From assembly GCA_965284365.1 (NCBI GenBank), contig OZ260079.1:744001-808000 (forward strand): a stretch of DNA of 64,000 bases. The letters run 5' to 3'. The number at the start of each line of letters is the position of its first letter. Position 1 is the stretch's first letter. This stretch comes from Phragmitibacter sp965284365. Lineage in GTDB: Bacteria > Verrucomicrobiota > Verrucomicrobiia > Verrucomicrobiales > Verrucomicrobiaceae. The notes under the pieces are model-generated. The model did no database searches, was not told where the DNA came from, and worked only from the letters and a program-made list of their open reading frames with translations. Below, one piece after another: positions 35,871-43,260 of the stretch. The position numbers and the translations under genes are program-made.

Positions 35871-37562
35871 ATGTCTGCCCTGTCGCTCAAGCCGATCCTG
35901 CTGCGTGTGTATCGCGCTGGCATCGTCATGGCCGCCGCCTGGCTCATTCATGCCCAGTATTCGTGGTTTGCCGCTCAACGGGAAGCCGACGTAGGGCTGG
36001 AAAAGGTGCAGGACTACTTTCCAGAGGCCGTAGCCATCGGCGCAACCGACCCGGCGACGAGCCTGCAAAAGGTGCTGGGGAGTGAGGAATCGCTGCTGGG
36101 CTATGTCACGCAGACAGCCCCCATCTCCGACCGTTTCATCGGCTACTCGGGACCGACCAATACCCTCATCGCGCTAGACCTGCAGAAGAAGGTCATCGCC
36201 CTGCGGGTGCTACACAGCGAAGACACACCGGACCACCTCCTTGAGGTTCTGAAAAAACGGTCATTCTTCGATACTTTCAAAGGGCTGAAACTGGGCCAAC
36301 TGGAGAATCCGCCCAAAGTGGATGCCGTCAGTGGCGCGACCCTCACGAGCACAGCCATCGCCCAAGGCGTCCTTGCACGGCTCGGTGCGCAGGGTTCCTC
36401 CCTGCGATTCCCCAGGGAGATCACCTTGGAGGAAGTGAAAACCCTCAAACCGGAAGCTGACCAACTGACGCCGGTTAAGGGAAGGCAGGAGACCTTCGAG
36501 GTGCGGGATAAAGCGGGGAAAACCATCGCCCTCGCCACCCGCACCGCCCCCTGGAGTGACAGCGTGGTGGGCTACAAAGGACCTTCGGACACACTCGTTC
36601 TTTTAAGCGCCGATGGCAGCAAGCTGGAGGCAATCCGCCTGCGGCACAGCTTCGATACCCAGGAGTATGTGGGCTATGTGACCGGGGACAAGTTCTTCAA
36701 CAACCGCTTCAATGGCATGACACCGGAGAAGCTCAGCACGCTGGATTTCACGGCAGAGAAGATCGAAGGCGTTTCCGGCGCCACCGAGACCAGTTGGGCA
36801 CTGGCCGAAGGGCTGAAGAAACGCGCCCAGGGCTGGCAGGCCGAATCCGCCCATCAGAAAACCTGGTGGCAGCGGCTCAATCTCAAAGGACAGGACTGGG
36901 GATTACTGGCGGTCATCGGCTTCTCTCTGGTCATGACCTTCACCCATTGGCGTGGGAACCGGTGGTTGCGCTGGGCCCACCATGCGGCGCTCATCGGCTA
37001 TGCCGGTTTCTACGGCGGGGCGTTGCTGTCACAGGCTCTGCTAACGGGTTGGGCGAAGCACGGACCTCCATGGCAGAGCGCGCCAGTGCTCGTGCTGCTC
37101 GCAGCCCTAGCCCTTATGCTTCCCCTCTTCACCCGGCGTCAATTCTACTGCCACCACTACTGCCCGCACGGCGCGCTCCAGCAGGTGCTGGCGCATCGGG
37201 TGAAGTGGCAATGGCGCATTCCCGCAAGGTGGTCTCGGTTGCTGGAAAAACTTCCGGTGCTATTGCTGGTCGCCATTTTCGCCATCGTGCTTTTGGGCTG
37301 GCCCGTTGACCTCAATGCCCTGGAAGCCTTCGATGCCTGGCTCATCCGGGTCGCCGGCTGGAGCACGATCATCATCGCAGTTACCGGCTTGATCGTCTCG
37401 CTTTTCGTGCCCATGGCATACTGCCGCTATGGCTGTCCCACGGGCGTGTTATTCAAGTTCCTTCGCTATGCAGGACACGCCGATTACTTTGGTGCGAAAG
37501 ACAAGTTTGCTCTGCTGCTAGTGGGCGCAGCGGGCGTGATGCATTGGTTCATGACACGATGA
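35871..37562 (+). CDS. NosR-like membrane flavoprotein with two FMN-binding domains and CX3CP motifs
   Basis: The 563-residue protein has a membrane segment at about 12-28 and then two FMN-binding (NqrC/RnfG/NosR-type) domains. Each carries a flavinylation motif: DAVSGAT (151-157) and EGVSGAT (299-305), where the final Thr would bind FMN covalently. A membrane domain of about five helices (about 343-560) follows, with CHHYCP (C427, C431) and CRYGCP (C518, C522), the CX3CP motifs of NosR/NapH-like proteins. The C-terminal ferredoxin-type 4Fe-4S clusters of full NosR are absent. It should pass electrons across or along the inner membrane to a periplasmic acceptor. The apbE gene overlaps its stop codon. 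No nosZ or reductive dehalogenase gene is in the window. Confidence 0.88.
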   Translation: MSALSLKPILLRVYRAGIVMAAAWLIHAQYSWFAAQREADVGLEKVQDYFPEAVAIGATDPATSLQKVLGSEESLLGYVTQTAPISDRFIGYSGPTNTLIALDLQKKVIALRVLHSEDTPDHLLEVLKKRSFFDTFKGLKLGQLENPPKVDAVSGATLTSTAIAQGVLARLGAQGSSLRFPREITLEEVKTLKPEADQLTPVKGRQETFEVRDKAGKTIALATRTAPWSDSVVGYKGPSDTLVLLSADGSKLEAIRLRHSFDTQEYVGYVTGDKFFNNRFNGMTPEKLSTLDFTAEKIEGVSGATETSWALAEGLKKRAQGWQAESAHQKTWWQRLNLKGQDWGLLAVIGFSLVMTFTHWRGNRWLRWAHHAALIGYAGFYGGALLSQALLTGWAKHGPPWQSAPVLVLLAALALMLPLFTRRQFYCHHYCPHGALQQVLAHRVKWQWRIPARWSRLLEKLPVLLLVAIFAIVLLGWPVDLNALEAFDAWLIRVAGWSTIIIAVTGLIVSLFVPMAYCRYGCPTGVLFKFLRYAGHADYFGAKDKFALLLVGAAGVMHWFMTR

Positions 37563-38584
37563 CGGCCAGAGCAAAAAGATGGGCACAACTCCTGGGTTGG
37601 GCCGGAATTCTTAGCCTGATCGGCGCTGCCGCTCAATACAACTACCAACGCACTGTCATAGTCAAATTGGATGGAGCCACCATGGGAACCACTTGGCATC
37701 TAACGATGGTCGGAAGGAACGGCAGAGTGGGCAGCCATGACTTGAAGGTATCATTGGAAGCTGACTTGGAGAGGATAGAAAACATCTTTAGCAATTGGCG
37801 CCCCGACTCCGCAGTGGAAAAGTTCAACCGCGCCTACAGCACCGAATGGCAAGTCATCCCCTTGGAGCTTGGGGCGATAGTCTCTTATGCCAGTAAGTTC
37901 TCAAAGGAAACCCAAGGCGCGTTTGATATCACCGCGGCGCCGCTGATCGATCTTTGGGGCTTCGGAGCCGCAGGATCACACCGCAAGGTGCCAAGTGCGT
38001 CGGAGATCGCAGATGTAAAACAGCGGGTAGACTGGAAGAAACTGGAGATCAAATACGATCCGCCCTCTCTCAGGAAACAGGACCCTAGCCTACAAATCAA
38101 TGTCTCCGCACTGGTGGAAGGCTACACGATCGATTCACTGGCAGGGAAGCTCCGTGCTCGAAGCATCAATAACTATCTACTGGAGATTGGCGGGGAGATT
38201 CTTGCAATGGGGACTGGCCCTAGCAAGAAACCTTGGACCCTGGGTATCCAAAAGCCTGGCTGGGAAAAAGACCAATTGGCTGGCACGGTTTCTTTAAAGA
38301 ACGAGGCCCTCGCCACAGCGGGGGTATACCACCAATACTTTGAAGCCGATGGTCAGCGGTATCCTCACATCTTGGATGCGAGGACGGGTCGGCCCATCAC
38401 TCACTCACTTCAATCGGTCTCGGTGCGTGCCGCAACCTGCCTGGAGGCTGACAGCTGGGCCACAGCCCTGCTCATCCTTGGCCCCGTGGAAGGCAGGGCT
38501 CTCGCGACCCGTCTCGGCATCAATGCCTTTTTTCTAGAAAATGCGGTTCCTGTGACGAATCCAACCCTTGGCAATGAGAGATAA
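37559..38584 (+). CDS. apbE: FAD:protein FMN transferase
   Basis: The 341-residue ApbE protein is read from the ATG at 37559, which overlaps the previous TGA as ATGA; a TTG 15 bases upstream gives a longer but less likely start. It has an N-terminal membrane anchor (about 9-28) and the family motifs LDGATMGTTWHLTM, SNWRPDSAVEKFN, FDITAAPLIDLWGFG, NVSALVEGYTIDSLA, LLEIGGEILAMG, YPHILDARTGRPI and EADSWATALLILGP, the last with a metal-ligand Asp. ApbE transfers FMN from FAD to Thr in target proteins. Coupling to the double-FMN protein upstream makes that protein the obvious substrate. Confidence 0.94.
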   Translation: MTARAKRWAQLLGWAGILSLIGAAAQYNYQRTVIVKLDGATMGTTWHLTMVGRNGRVGSHDLKVSLEADLERIENIFSNWRPDSAVEKFNRAYSTEWQVIPLELGAIVSYASKFSKETQGAFDITAAPLIDLWGFGAAGSHRKVPSASEIADVKQRVDWKKLEIKYDPPSLRKQDPSLQINVSALVEGYTIDSLAGKLRARSINNYLLEIGGEILAMGTGPSKKPWTLGIQKPGWEKDQLAGTVSLKNEALATAGVYHQYFEADGQRYPHILDARTGRPITHSLQSVSVRAATCLEADSWATALLILGPVEGRALATRLGINAFFLENAVPVTNPTLGNER

Positions 38585-38588
38585 ATCG

Positions 38589-38671
38589 GATATTAATCAG
38601 CCATAACTCAACCCGACTTGCTCCCAGCCTTCGCAAAACCGCGAACCCACTCGTTTTCTGCGATATTAATC
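38589..38671. promoter_or_regulatory. Two direct copies of GATATTAATC upstream of a putative DNA-binding protein gene
   Basis: GATATTAATC occurs at 38589-38598 and again at 38662-38671, 73 bases apart, in the AT-rich gap before the small protein at 38758. If that protein is a ribbon-helix-helix regulator, these could be its own operators. The link is speculative. Confidence 0.3.
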
Positions 38672-38692
38672 CGATAAATATGCCCTTAAAAC

Positions 38693-38721
38693 TTGACCAA
38701 AGAATTGGCAGGGACTAAAAA
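38693..38721 (+). promoter_or_regulatory. Putative sigma70-like promoter of the 38758 gene
   Basis: TTGACC at 38693-38698 is followed after 17 bases by TAAAAA at 38716-38721. The -35 matches the consensus at five of six positions and the -10 at four of six. The distance to the ATG is 36 bases. Confidence 0.4.
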
Positions 38722-38757
38722 CTGGGTATATATTCGGTTTTTATCTGAGCTAATTCC

Positions 38758-38991
38758 ATGGGGCGCCCCAAGAACACGGTAGAAACTGAGAGCATGACCA
38801 TCGCGGTCACGCCTCAGCTTAAACACTATCTTGAGGAGCTCGCGGTGAAGGGATTCTTTGGCGGAGGCAGTTCACAGGATGTTGCAAAGCATCTATTGAA
38901 CAACGCCATCCAGGAACTCGTCATCAAGGGCCTGCTGCAAACCACGCAGTGGCGATCCGTTGGAAATGGCAAGGTGGAGATCGTTGTATGA
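38758..38991 (+). CDS. Small ribbon-helix-helix-like protein
   Basis: The 77-residue protein begins MGRPKNTVETESMTIAVTPQ. A basic GRPK head, a short strand (MTIAVTP) and two helices (LKHYLEELAVKGFF and SSQDVAKHLLNNAIQELV) resemble a CopG/Arc ribbon-helix-helix DNA-binding fold. No toxin gene follows, so a free-standing regulator is more likely than an antitoxin. It lies alone in an AT-rich stretch, with a plausible promoter just upstream. The fold is my inference; no exact family is recognised. Confidence 0.65.
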   Translation: MGRPKNTVETESMTIAVTPQLKHYLEELAVKGFFGGGSSQDVAKHLLNNAIQELVIKGLLQTTQWRSVGNGKVEIVV

Positions 38992-39012
38992 CACCACCAT
39001 CCACCTGCCTGC

Positions 39013-39243
39013 ATGAACCCATCAACCACCCTGTCCGGCGACGAATGCTCGCCGTGGCCGCCCGCTCTGCAATTCACGCCTGAAGTCGAGAGCGGTCTTC
39101 AATCAGCCGCCGCTCTGGCTTTCGGCCCGTTCTGGGATACTCCCATGTCGGAATTGACCCCGGAGATGCTCATCCAGGAACTGCGCCGTCATGCGGAGTG
39201 GCTCATGGAAATGAGCGGCTCCCGCGTGGGACAGCCGCTCTGA
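39013..39243 (+). CDS. Small hypothetical protein
   Basis: This 76-residue frame starts 21 bases after the ribbon-helix-helix-like gene. The sequence is acidic with amphipathic helices (VESGLQSAAALAFGPFWDTP, EMLIQELRRHAEWLMEMSGS) and has no signal peptide or known motif. Its placement between two same-strand genes and its reasonable composition suggest a real gene, but I do not recognise it and it could be spurious. Confidence 0.45.
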   Translation: MNPSTTLSGDECSPWPPALQFTPEVESGLQSAAALAFGPFWDTPMSELTPEMLIQELRRHAEWLMEMSGSRVGQPL

Positions 39244-39306
39244 TGCTTAAGAGGCATAGATAGTTCCACTTGCTAGCGAGAGAAGGCTGCGGATGTTCGC
39301 GGGCTG

Positions 39307-39960
39307 ATGAAATCGTTTTCGCTTACTATCTCCGCCTGTCTGAGTGCTTTTTACGGAGTAATTCTATCCGGCTGCGGGACCGTATCCCTTCCGAAAATAC
39401 CTCTCCCGAAAGTGGACATCCCCTTTGTGGGAGCGCCTGCCGCACCACCGGTCAATGATCCAGCGGTACCCTTCAAGCCTCAGCAAACCTTGGGGTATGG
39501 ACATACCTTGGATCTGGAAATTTACGCGGGCATAAGTTCGCCCAAGCGCCTCTTCAGAGGCACAGTGTTGGTGGATGAAGACGGATCAGTGGACTTTGGA
39601 AAGTTGGGCAAGGTCAAGGTCGGCGGAATGAAAGCGGCGGAAGCCAGCCGTCACATCGGCGCCACCCTTCGCCGGAACCGCAGCGAAGGCACCGTCAATG
39701 TTCAACTCGCCCGTGTGGAAGATGTGTCCCTCGTCACCGTGACCGGAGCCGTCCATAATCCGGGCGTGGCGCCATGGTTTGAAGGTGAAAGCATCGGCCA
39801 TGTGCTTTCCTACGCCGGGGGTAAAGATAACTCGTCCAAGGGTCAGGCGTTTTACATCACCCGAAAAGGTGTGCGTCACTTCTACGGTTCGCCGGATAGC
39901 CTGTTGGCAATCAGCACGCTGGAAGCCGGTGACATCATCGAGTTTTCCTCAGACCTCTAA
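39307..39960 (+). CDS. Polysaccharide export lipoprotein (Wza/SLBB family), short
   Basis: The 217-residue protein has a lipoprotein signal with lipobox LSGC (about 20-23) and a Pro-rich linker. A Poly_export domain follows (YGHTLDLEIYAG, GTVLVDEDGSVDFGKLGKVK, AAEASRHIGATL), then an SLBB-like region (VTVTGAVHNPGVAPWFEGES, ITRKGVRHFYGSPD, LEAGDIIEFSS). Wza-type proteins form the outer-membrane pore for capsule or exopolysaccharide. At about 217 residues it is much shorter than Wza (about 380), with a single SLBB repeat, and no Wzc-like kinase is adjacent. It may serve the CslA-like synthase at 33.1-34.6 kb or a sorting-linked matrix; both are inference. Confidence 0.85.
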   Translation: MKSFSLTISACLSAFYGVILSGCGTVSLPKIPLPKVDIPFVGAPAAPPVNDPAVPFKPQQTLGYGHTLDLEIYAGISSPKRLFRGTVLVDEDGSVDFGKLGKVKVGGMKAAEASRHIGATLRRNRSEGTVNVQLARVEDVSLVTVTGAVHNPGVAPWFEGESIGHVLSYAGGKDNSSKGQAFYITRKGVRHFYGSPDSLLAISTLEAGDIIEFSSDL

Positions 39961-40016
39961 CCAGCCATACGGCCAGCCCGCCTTCCGGCAGACGACAACC
40001 CGCTCCCTGACCTCCC

Positions 40017-40484
40017 ATGCTTAGTTCTTTTGATGCTCCCCGCAGTGGACGATCCTCATCTTCGCTGGCCAGCATCATCATCCTCCGTATTGGGGCAGGT
40101 CTGACGCTGCTATATTTGCACGCCTGGTCTCAGGCGGTGTCAGCCTGGCAGCATCTTTGGAATGGTTCGGGGTGGGATGCAGTCAAGTCCCTTCAGGACG
40201 CTGGGTATCCTCTACCAGAAATTTTGGCCCCGCTGGCTGCCGCGATCACGGTCTTGACTGCCGTGAGTTGGATCCTGGGCTTCGTCACACGATTCTCCTC
40301 CGCGATCTTCATCCCTGTGGCACTCATGGCACTGGTCGCGGCTAATCGCGCCGGTCAGACTGCCGAGGCGGAATCCTGCCTCCTGTATTTTTTCATCGCA
40401 GCGACGCTCGTCTTTACCGGCTCCGGTTGGCTGGCGCTGGACACTCTTTTCGGGATGCGAAAGAAAAAGAAGTCTCGTTGGTAA
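40017..40484 (+). CDS. DoxX family membrane protein
   Basis: The 155-residue protein has four hydrophobic segments in the DoxX arrangement: ILRIGAGLTLLYLHAW, ILAPLAAAITVLTAVSWILG, FIPVALMALVAAN, and LYFFIAATLVFTGSGWLALD near the end, followed by a basic tail (RKKKKSR). DoxX proteins are small inner-membrane proteins of poorly defined function, sometimes linked to thiol or quinone redox. It stands between the export lipoprotein and ruvC on the same strand. Confidence 0.82.
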   Translation: MLSSFDAPRSGRSSSSLASIIILRIGAGLTLLYLHAWSQAVSAWQHLWNGSGWDAVKSLQDAGYPLPEILAPLAAAITVLTAVSWILGFVTRFSSAIFIPVALMALVAANRAGQTAEAESCLLYFFIAATLVFTGSGWLALDTLFGMRKKKKSRW

Positions 40485-40537
40485 GCCACATCGCTGTGCG
40501 AAGCAGGCGCGGAAGTTCTCCGCGATATTAGAATCAG

Positions 40538-41065
40538 ATGCCCACACCGCCTCCCGCTCTGATCCGTGTGCTCGCCATTGACCCGGCTCTTCGGAACACA
40601 GGCTATGCGGTTCTGGAAGGCAGCGCCGGTAAGATCGTCGCGGTGACCTATGGCGTGATTCAAAATCCGCCCAAACTGCTGCCTTCAGGTTGCCTCGTCG
40701 CCATCCGCGAGAAGCTCAACGAAGTGATCCTGCAATATGCTCCCACGGAGTGCGCCATCGAATCGACGATCTTTGTCCAGAGCTACAAAACGGCCATCAC
40801 CTTGGGCAGCGTGCGGGGTGCAGTTTTAATCGCCGCCGCCGAGCACGGCTTGCCCATCTATGACTACGCGCCACGCGAGGTGAAACAGGCTGCTGTAGGA
40901 CGAGGCGCTGCCGACAAAGCCCAAGTCGCCTTCATGATGCGCTCAATGCTCCGGCTCCGCGAAACCCCTCCCCCGGATGCCGCCGACGCCCTCGCCGTAG
41001 GCGCTGCCCACCTCCAGGCCTCCGCCGCCAACACCGCCATGCAGCGCGACCGCCAAAGAGCCTGA
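40538..41065 (+). CDS. ruvC: Crossover junction endodeoxyribonuclease RuvC
   Basis: The 175-residue protein is the usual RuvC length. The RNase H-like catalytic acids are visible: D15 in LAIDPALRNTGYAVLE, E75 in CAIESTIFVQSYKTAI, and D147/D150 in PPPDAADALAVGAAH. RuvC cuts Holliday junctions symmetrically in the RuvABC complex in the cytoplasm. ruvA and ruvB are not in the window. The gene converges on an MBL-fold hydrolase with a 39-base gap. Confidence 0.96.
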   Translation: MPTPPPALIRVLAIDPALRNTGYAVLEGSAGKIVAVTYGVIQNPPKLLPSGCLVAIREKLNEVILQYAPTECAIESTIFVQSYKTAITLGSVRGAVLIAAAEHGLPIYDYAPREVKQAAVGRGAADKAQVAFMMRSMLRLRETPPPDAADALAVGAAHLQASAANTAMQRDRQRA

Positions 41066-41104
41066 CGTCGCGCGCCTGGAGTCAGACGACCATAGGTCCC
41101 TCCC

Positions 41105-41995
41105 CTACCGCATCTTCTCGCAAAACAGCGCTATTCCATCCGCGCACATCGCCGTCGGATTTCCCGTCTGGTAACGCCGCCAGTCAGCCTCACTGACTCC
41201 CGCCGCCTGCGCGATGGCCTGCTCCGACCGCTCATAAGCCCGCTGCAGCGCCTCCCCTTTGATACCCTCTTCCATCCACACACTGATCCGCTCGTGCACC
41301 TGACTCACTCGCAATGAATACTTTGCCAAATGCGCCACGGGATCAGCCACTTCCCCAAAGTGCGTAAGGTAAAGCTTCGCAAAGCCCGCTTCATGCAGCC
41401 GCGTGATGGAGTCCTGGTAAGCCACCGGATCAAACTGCGGCGGCGCGGACGTGACACTGATGTAATCACAACCCGGCAACCTCATCCCGGCAGTATCTCC
41501 GGTGAAACAAACATTCCCACAGGCAAACGCGTGGTGATGCTTCGCATGACCCGGGGTGTCCAGCGCGATAAAACGGCAGTCCCCCACTTTCACCTCGTCT
41601 CCGTCCTTTAAGGCCACCACCCTGTCCGCAGGCGCCGGCAGCATCTCGCCCCACAGCGCTTCCATGCGGTCGCCATACACTTGCGCCGCACTGCTCATAA
41701 GTTTCGATGGATCAATCAGATGCGGCGCGCCACGAGGATGCACATAAACGGTCGCCCCCTGCTGCGCGAACCAGCCCGCAGCACCGGCATGATCCAGATG
41801 GATATGCGTCACAAAGACATGCTGAATATCGGATGGCAGAAAACCTTTCGCCCGAATCTCTTCCTGTAGCGTTTTCAGCGTAGAACCGGGGCCTGTCTCA
41901 ATCAGCGCGATCTGGCCTTTGCCGCATTCCACCAAAAAAGACGCAATGATCTCTGGTGTGTTCTGAAAATGAAGGTCAAGTGTGTGTACTCTCAT
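41105..41995 (-). CDS. MBL-fold metallo-hydrolase
   Basis: The 296-residue protein has the metallo-beta-lactamase motif VFVTHIHLDHAGAAGWF (HxHxDH), with further metal ligands in DTPGHAKHHHAF and FTGDTAGMRLPG. There is no signal peptide, so it is cytoplasmic. The arrangement (IALIETGPGSTLKTLQEEI near the N-terminus) resembles glyoxalase II-like and lactonase-like members. The substrate cannot be told. It is divergent from the transglutaminase gene. Confidence 0.88.
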   Translation of the reverse strand: MRVHTLDLHFQNTPEIIASFLVECGKGQIALIETGPGSTLKTLQEEIRAKGFLPSDIQHVFVTHIHLDHAGAAGWFAQQGATVYVHPRGAPHLIDPSKLMSSAAQVYGDRMEALWGEMLPAPADRVVALKDGDEVKVGDCRFIALDTPGHAKHHHAFACGNVCFTGDTAGMRLPGCDYISVTSAPPQFDPVAYQDSITRLHEAGFAKLYLTHFGEVADPVAHLAKYSLRVSQVHERISVWMEEGIKGEALQRAYERSEQAIAQAAGVSEADWRRYQTGNPTAMCADGIALFCEKMR

Positions 41996-42126
41996 GGGAG
42001 ATGAGGGTTAGATGGGGACAGAGCGAAGGTTAGCACTCGTGAAGCAGGCGTCCAATCAAGCGGGGAGCGCACGCGCAAAAAGAGACGCGCTCACGATAAA
42101 CGAAGAACAAACCCTCATTCAAATAC

Positions 42127-42918
42127 ATGATACTCGACGCCACGTGCCTGCTAGACCAGGAAGCCTCCGAAGATGTCCCCGCCGTCTTTATGCTCCGTCC
42201 TCGTAGTGGAGGCATGCAGTGGATCATGCGCGAGGAATTCGTCATGGAGCCGCAGGTGCCGGTGACCGAGTACACGGACTTCTACGGAAACCTGTGCCAG
42301 AGAATTCTCATCCCGAAAGGCAAGTTCCACCTTTCCATGAGCTGCCGTGCGCACGTCCCCGATAACATCGATGTGGACTTGCTGGCGCAGATTACCCCTG
42401 TCGAACAACTTCCCGACGATGTACTTCACTTTCTGCTTCCCAGCCGCTATTGCGAGTCTGACAAAATCCGCGATATCGCCCAGGACATTACTGGTGAGCA
42501 ACCGCACACCTACCAAAGCGTGGCCAGCATTTGCAAATGGATCCACGACAACATCGAATACAAATACGGCGTGAGCGATGCCTCTACGACCGCCATGGAC
42601 ACCGTGGAGGTCAAACAGGGAGTCTGCCGTGACTTCTCTCACTTAGGCATCTCCCTCTGCCGGTCGATCGATGTCCCCGCGAGGATGGTGGTAGGCTTTT
42701 TACACGAACTCGACCCCATGGATCTGCATGCCTGGTTCGAAGCCTACATTGGTGGCCAGTGGTACACCTTTGACGCCACGCAAGACCAGCCCAAAGGCAA
42801 CCGCATCATCGTAGCTTATGGCCGCGATGCCGCAGACGTCGCCTTCGCCACCAACTTCGGCTCCGTAAAACTCGGCGAAATGAAAGTCAGCGTGCAGCCA
42901 GTGAAGGACGCAGAGTGA
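42127..42918 (+). CDS. Transglutaminase-like (cysteine protease fold) protein
   Basis: The 263-residue protein has a bacterial transglutaminase-like N-terminal beta domain and the catalytic core ICKWIHDNIEYKYGVSDAST, with nucleophile Cys in VKQGVCRDFSHLGISLCRS, His in DLHAWFEAYIGG and Asp in WYTFDATQDQP. There is no signal peptide. Members of this family are peptidases or cross-linkers; many sit beside circularly permuted ATP-grasp and alpha-E proteins, but neither is nearby here. Function within the family is open. Confidence 0.9.
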   Translation: MILDATCLLDQEASEDVPAVFMLRPRSGGMQWIMREEFVMEPQVPVTEYTDFYGNLCQRILIPKGKFHLSMSCRAHVPDNIDVDLLAQITPVEQLPDDVLHFLLPSRYCESDKIRDIAQDITGEQPHTYQSVASICKWIHDNIEYKYGVSDASTTAMDTVEVKQGVCRDFSHLGISLCRSIDVPARMVVGFLHELDPMDLHAWFEAYIGGQWYTFDATQDQPKGNRIIVAYGRDAADVAFATNFGSVKLGEMKVSVQPVKDAE

Positions 42919-43260
42919 CAATCATCGGATATTAAGCCTTCATTCTTCCAGAGTCTCTTCTGCGGCGGGCTTCGCAGCGCGCCTTTGTGGTTGATTCCTC
43001 ATGGTTCGCTTCAACCGCCCCTGCCATCCTTTGCAACCTCCGACACGTCTGGCACCTTCCAGACATGCCATTCCGCCGCCTCCGGCCCCTCATTCCTGCC
43101 CGGCCCCGCCCAACGGAAAAACAAAACTTTTTCCGCGATTCCGCACTATATAGTACGGAATAACGCGTATTCCGACACGCCTCATCGGCACTACGCGCTT
43201 TAGTTGCCCGGTACAACAGCCCAACCGCACTTGCCCCCTACAAAACCAAGGTGGCGTTGG
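42919..43260. other. Convergent gap of about 340 bases with a strong palindrome
   Basis: This lies between the transglutaminase stop and the sulfatase stop. It contains a 24-bp near-perfect palindrome (43138-43161), a weaker stem GTCTGG/CCAGAC (43047-43064), and several ATTCCG/CGGAAT words. A 72-codon frame across it (42985-43203) has low-complexity, unlikely composition and is not accepted as a gene. No T-run terminator was found. Confidence 0.55.
43138..43161. promoter_or_regulatory. 24-bp near-perfect palindrome, operator-like
   Basis: ATTCCG (43138-43143) pairs with CGGAAT (43156-43161) around the perfect palindrome ACTATATAGT (43145-43154); only the C/A pair at 43144/43155 breaks symmetry. 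A further ATTCCG follows near 43169. The AT-rich centre with GC flanks looks like a dimer-binding site, although the position between two convergent stops is odd for an operator. Confidence 0.45.

Noticed and set aside
38585..42935. Shared 12-mer ATCGGATATTAA after two stop codons (38585-38596 and 42924-42935)
   Set aside because: A match of this length between two places in 64 kb is expected by chance, and the flanks differ.
43047..43064. Hairpin GTCTGG-CACCTT-CCAGAC
   Set aside because: Six-base stem without a T-run or repeat copies; too weak to call a terminator.
42985..43203. 72-codon frame between the transglutaminase and the sulfatase
   Set aside because: Low-complexity composition, no plausible ribosome-binding site, and it spans the palindrome; likely chance.
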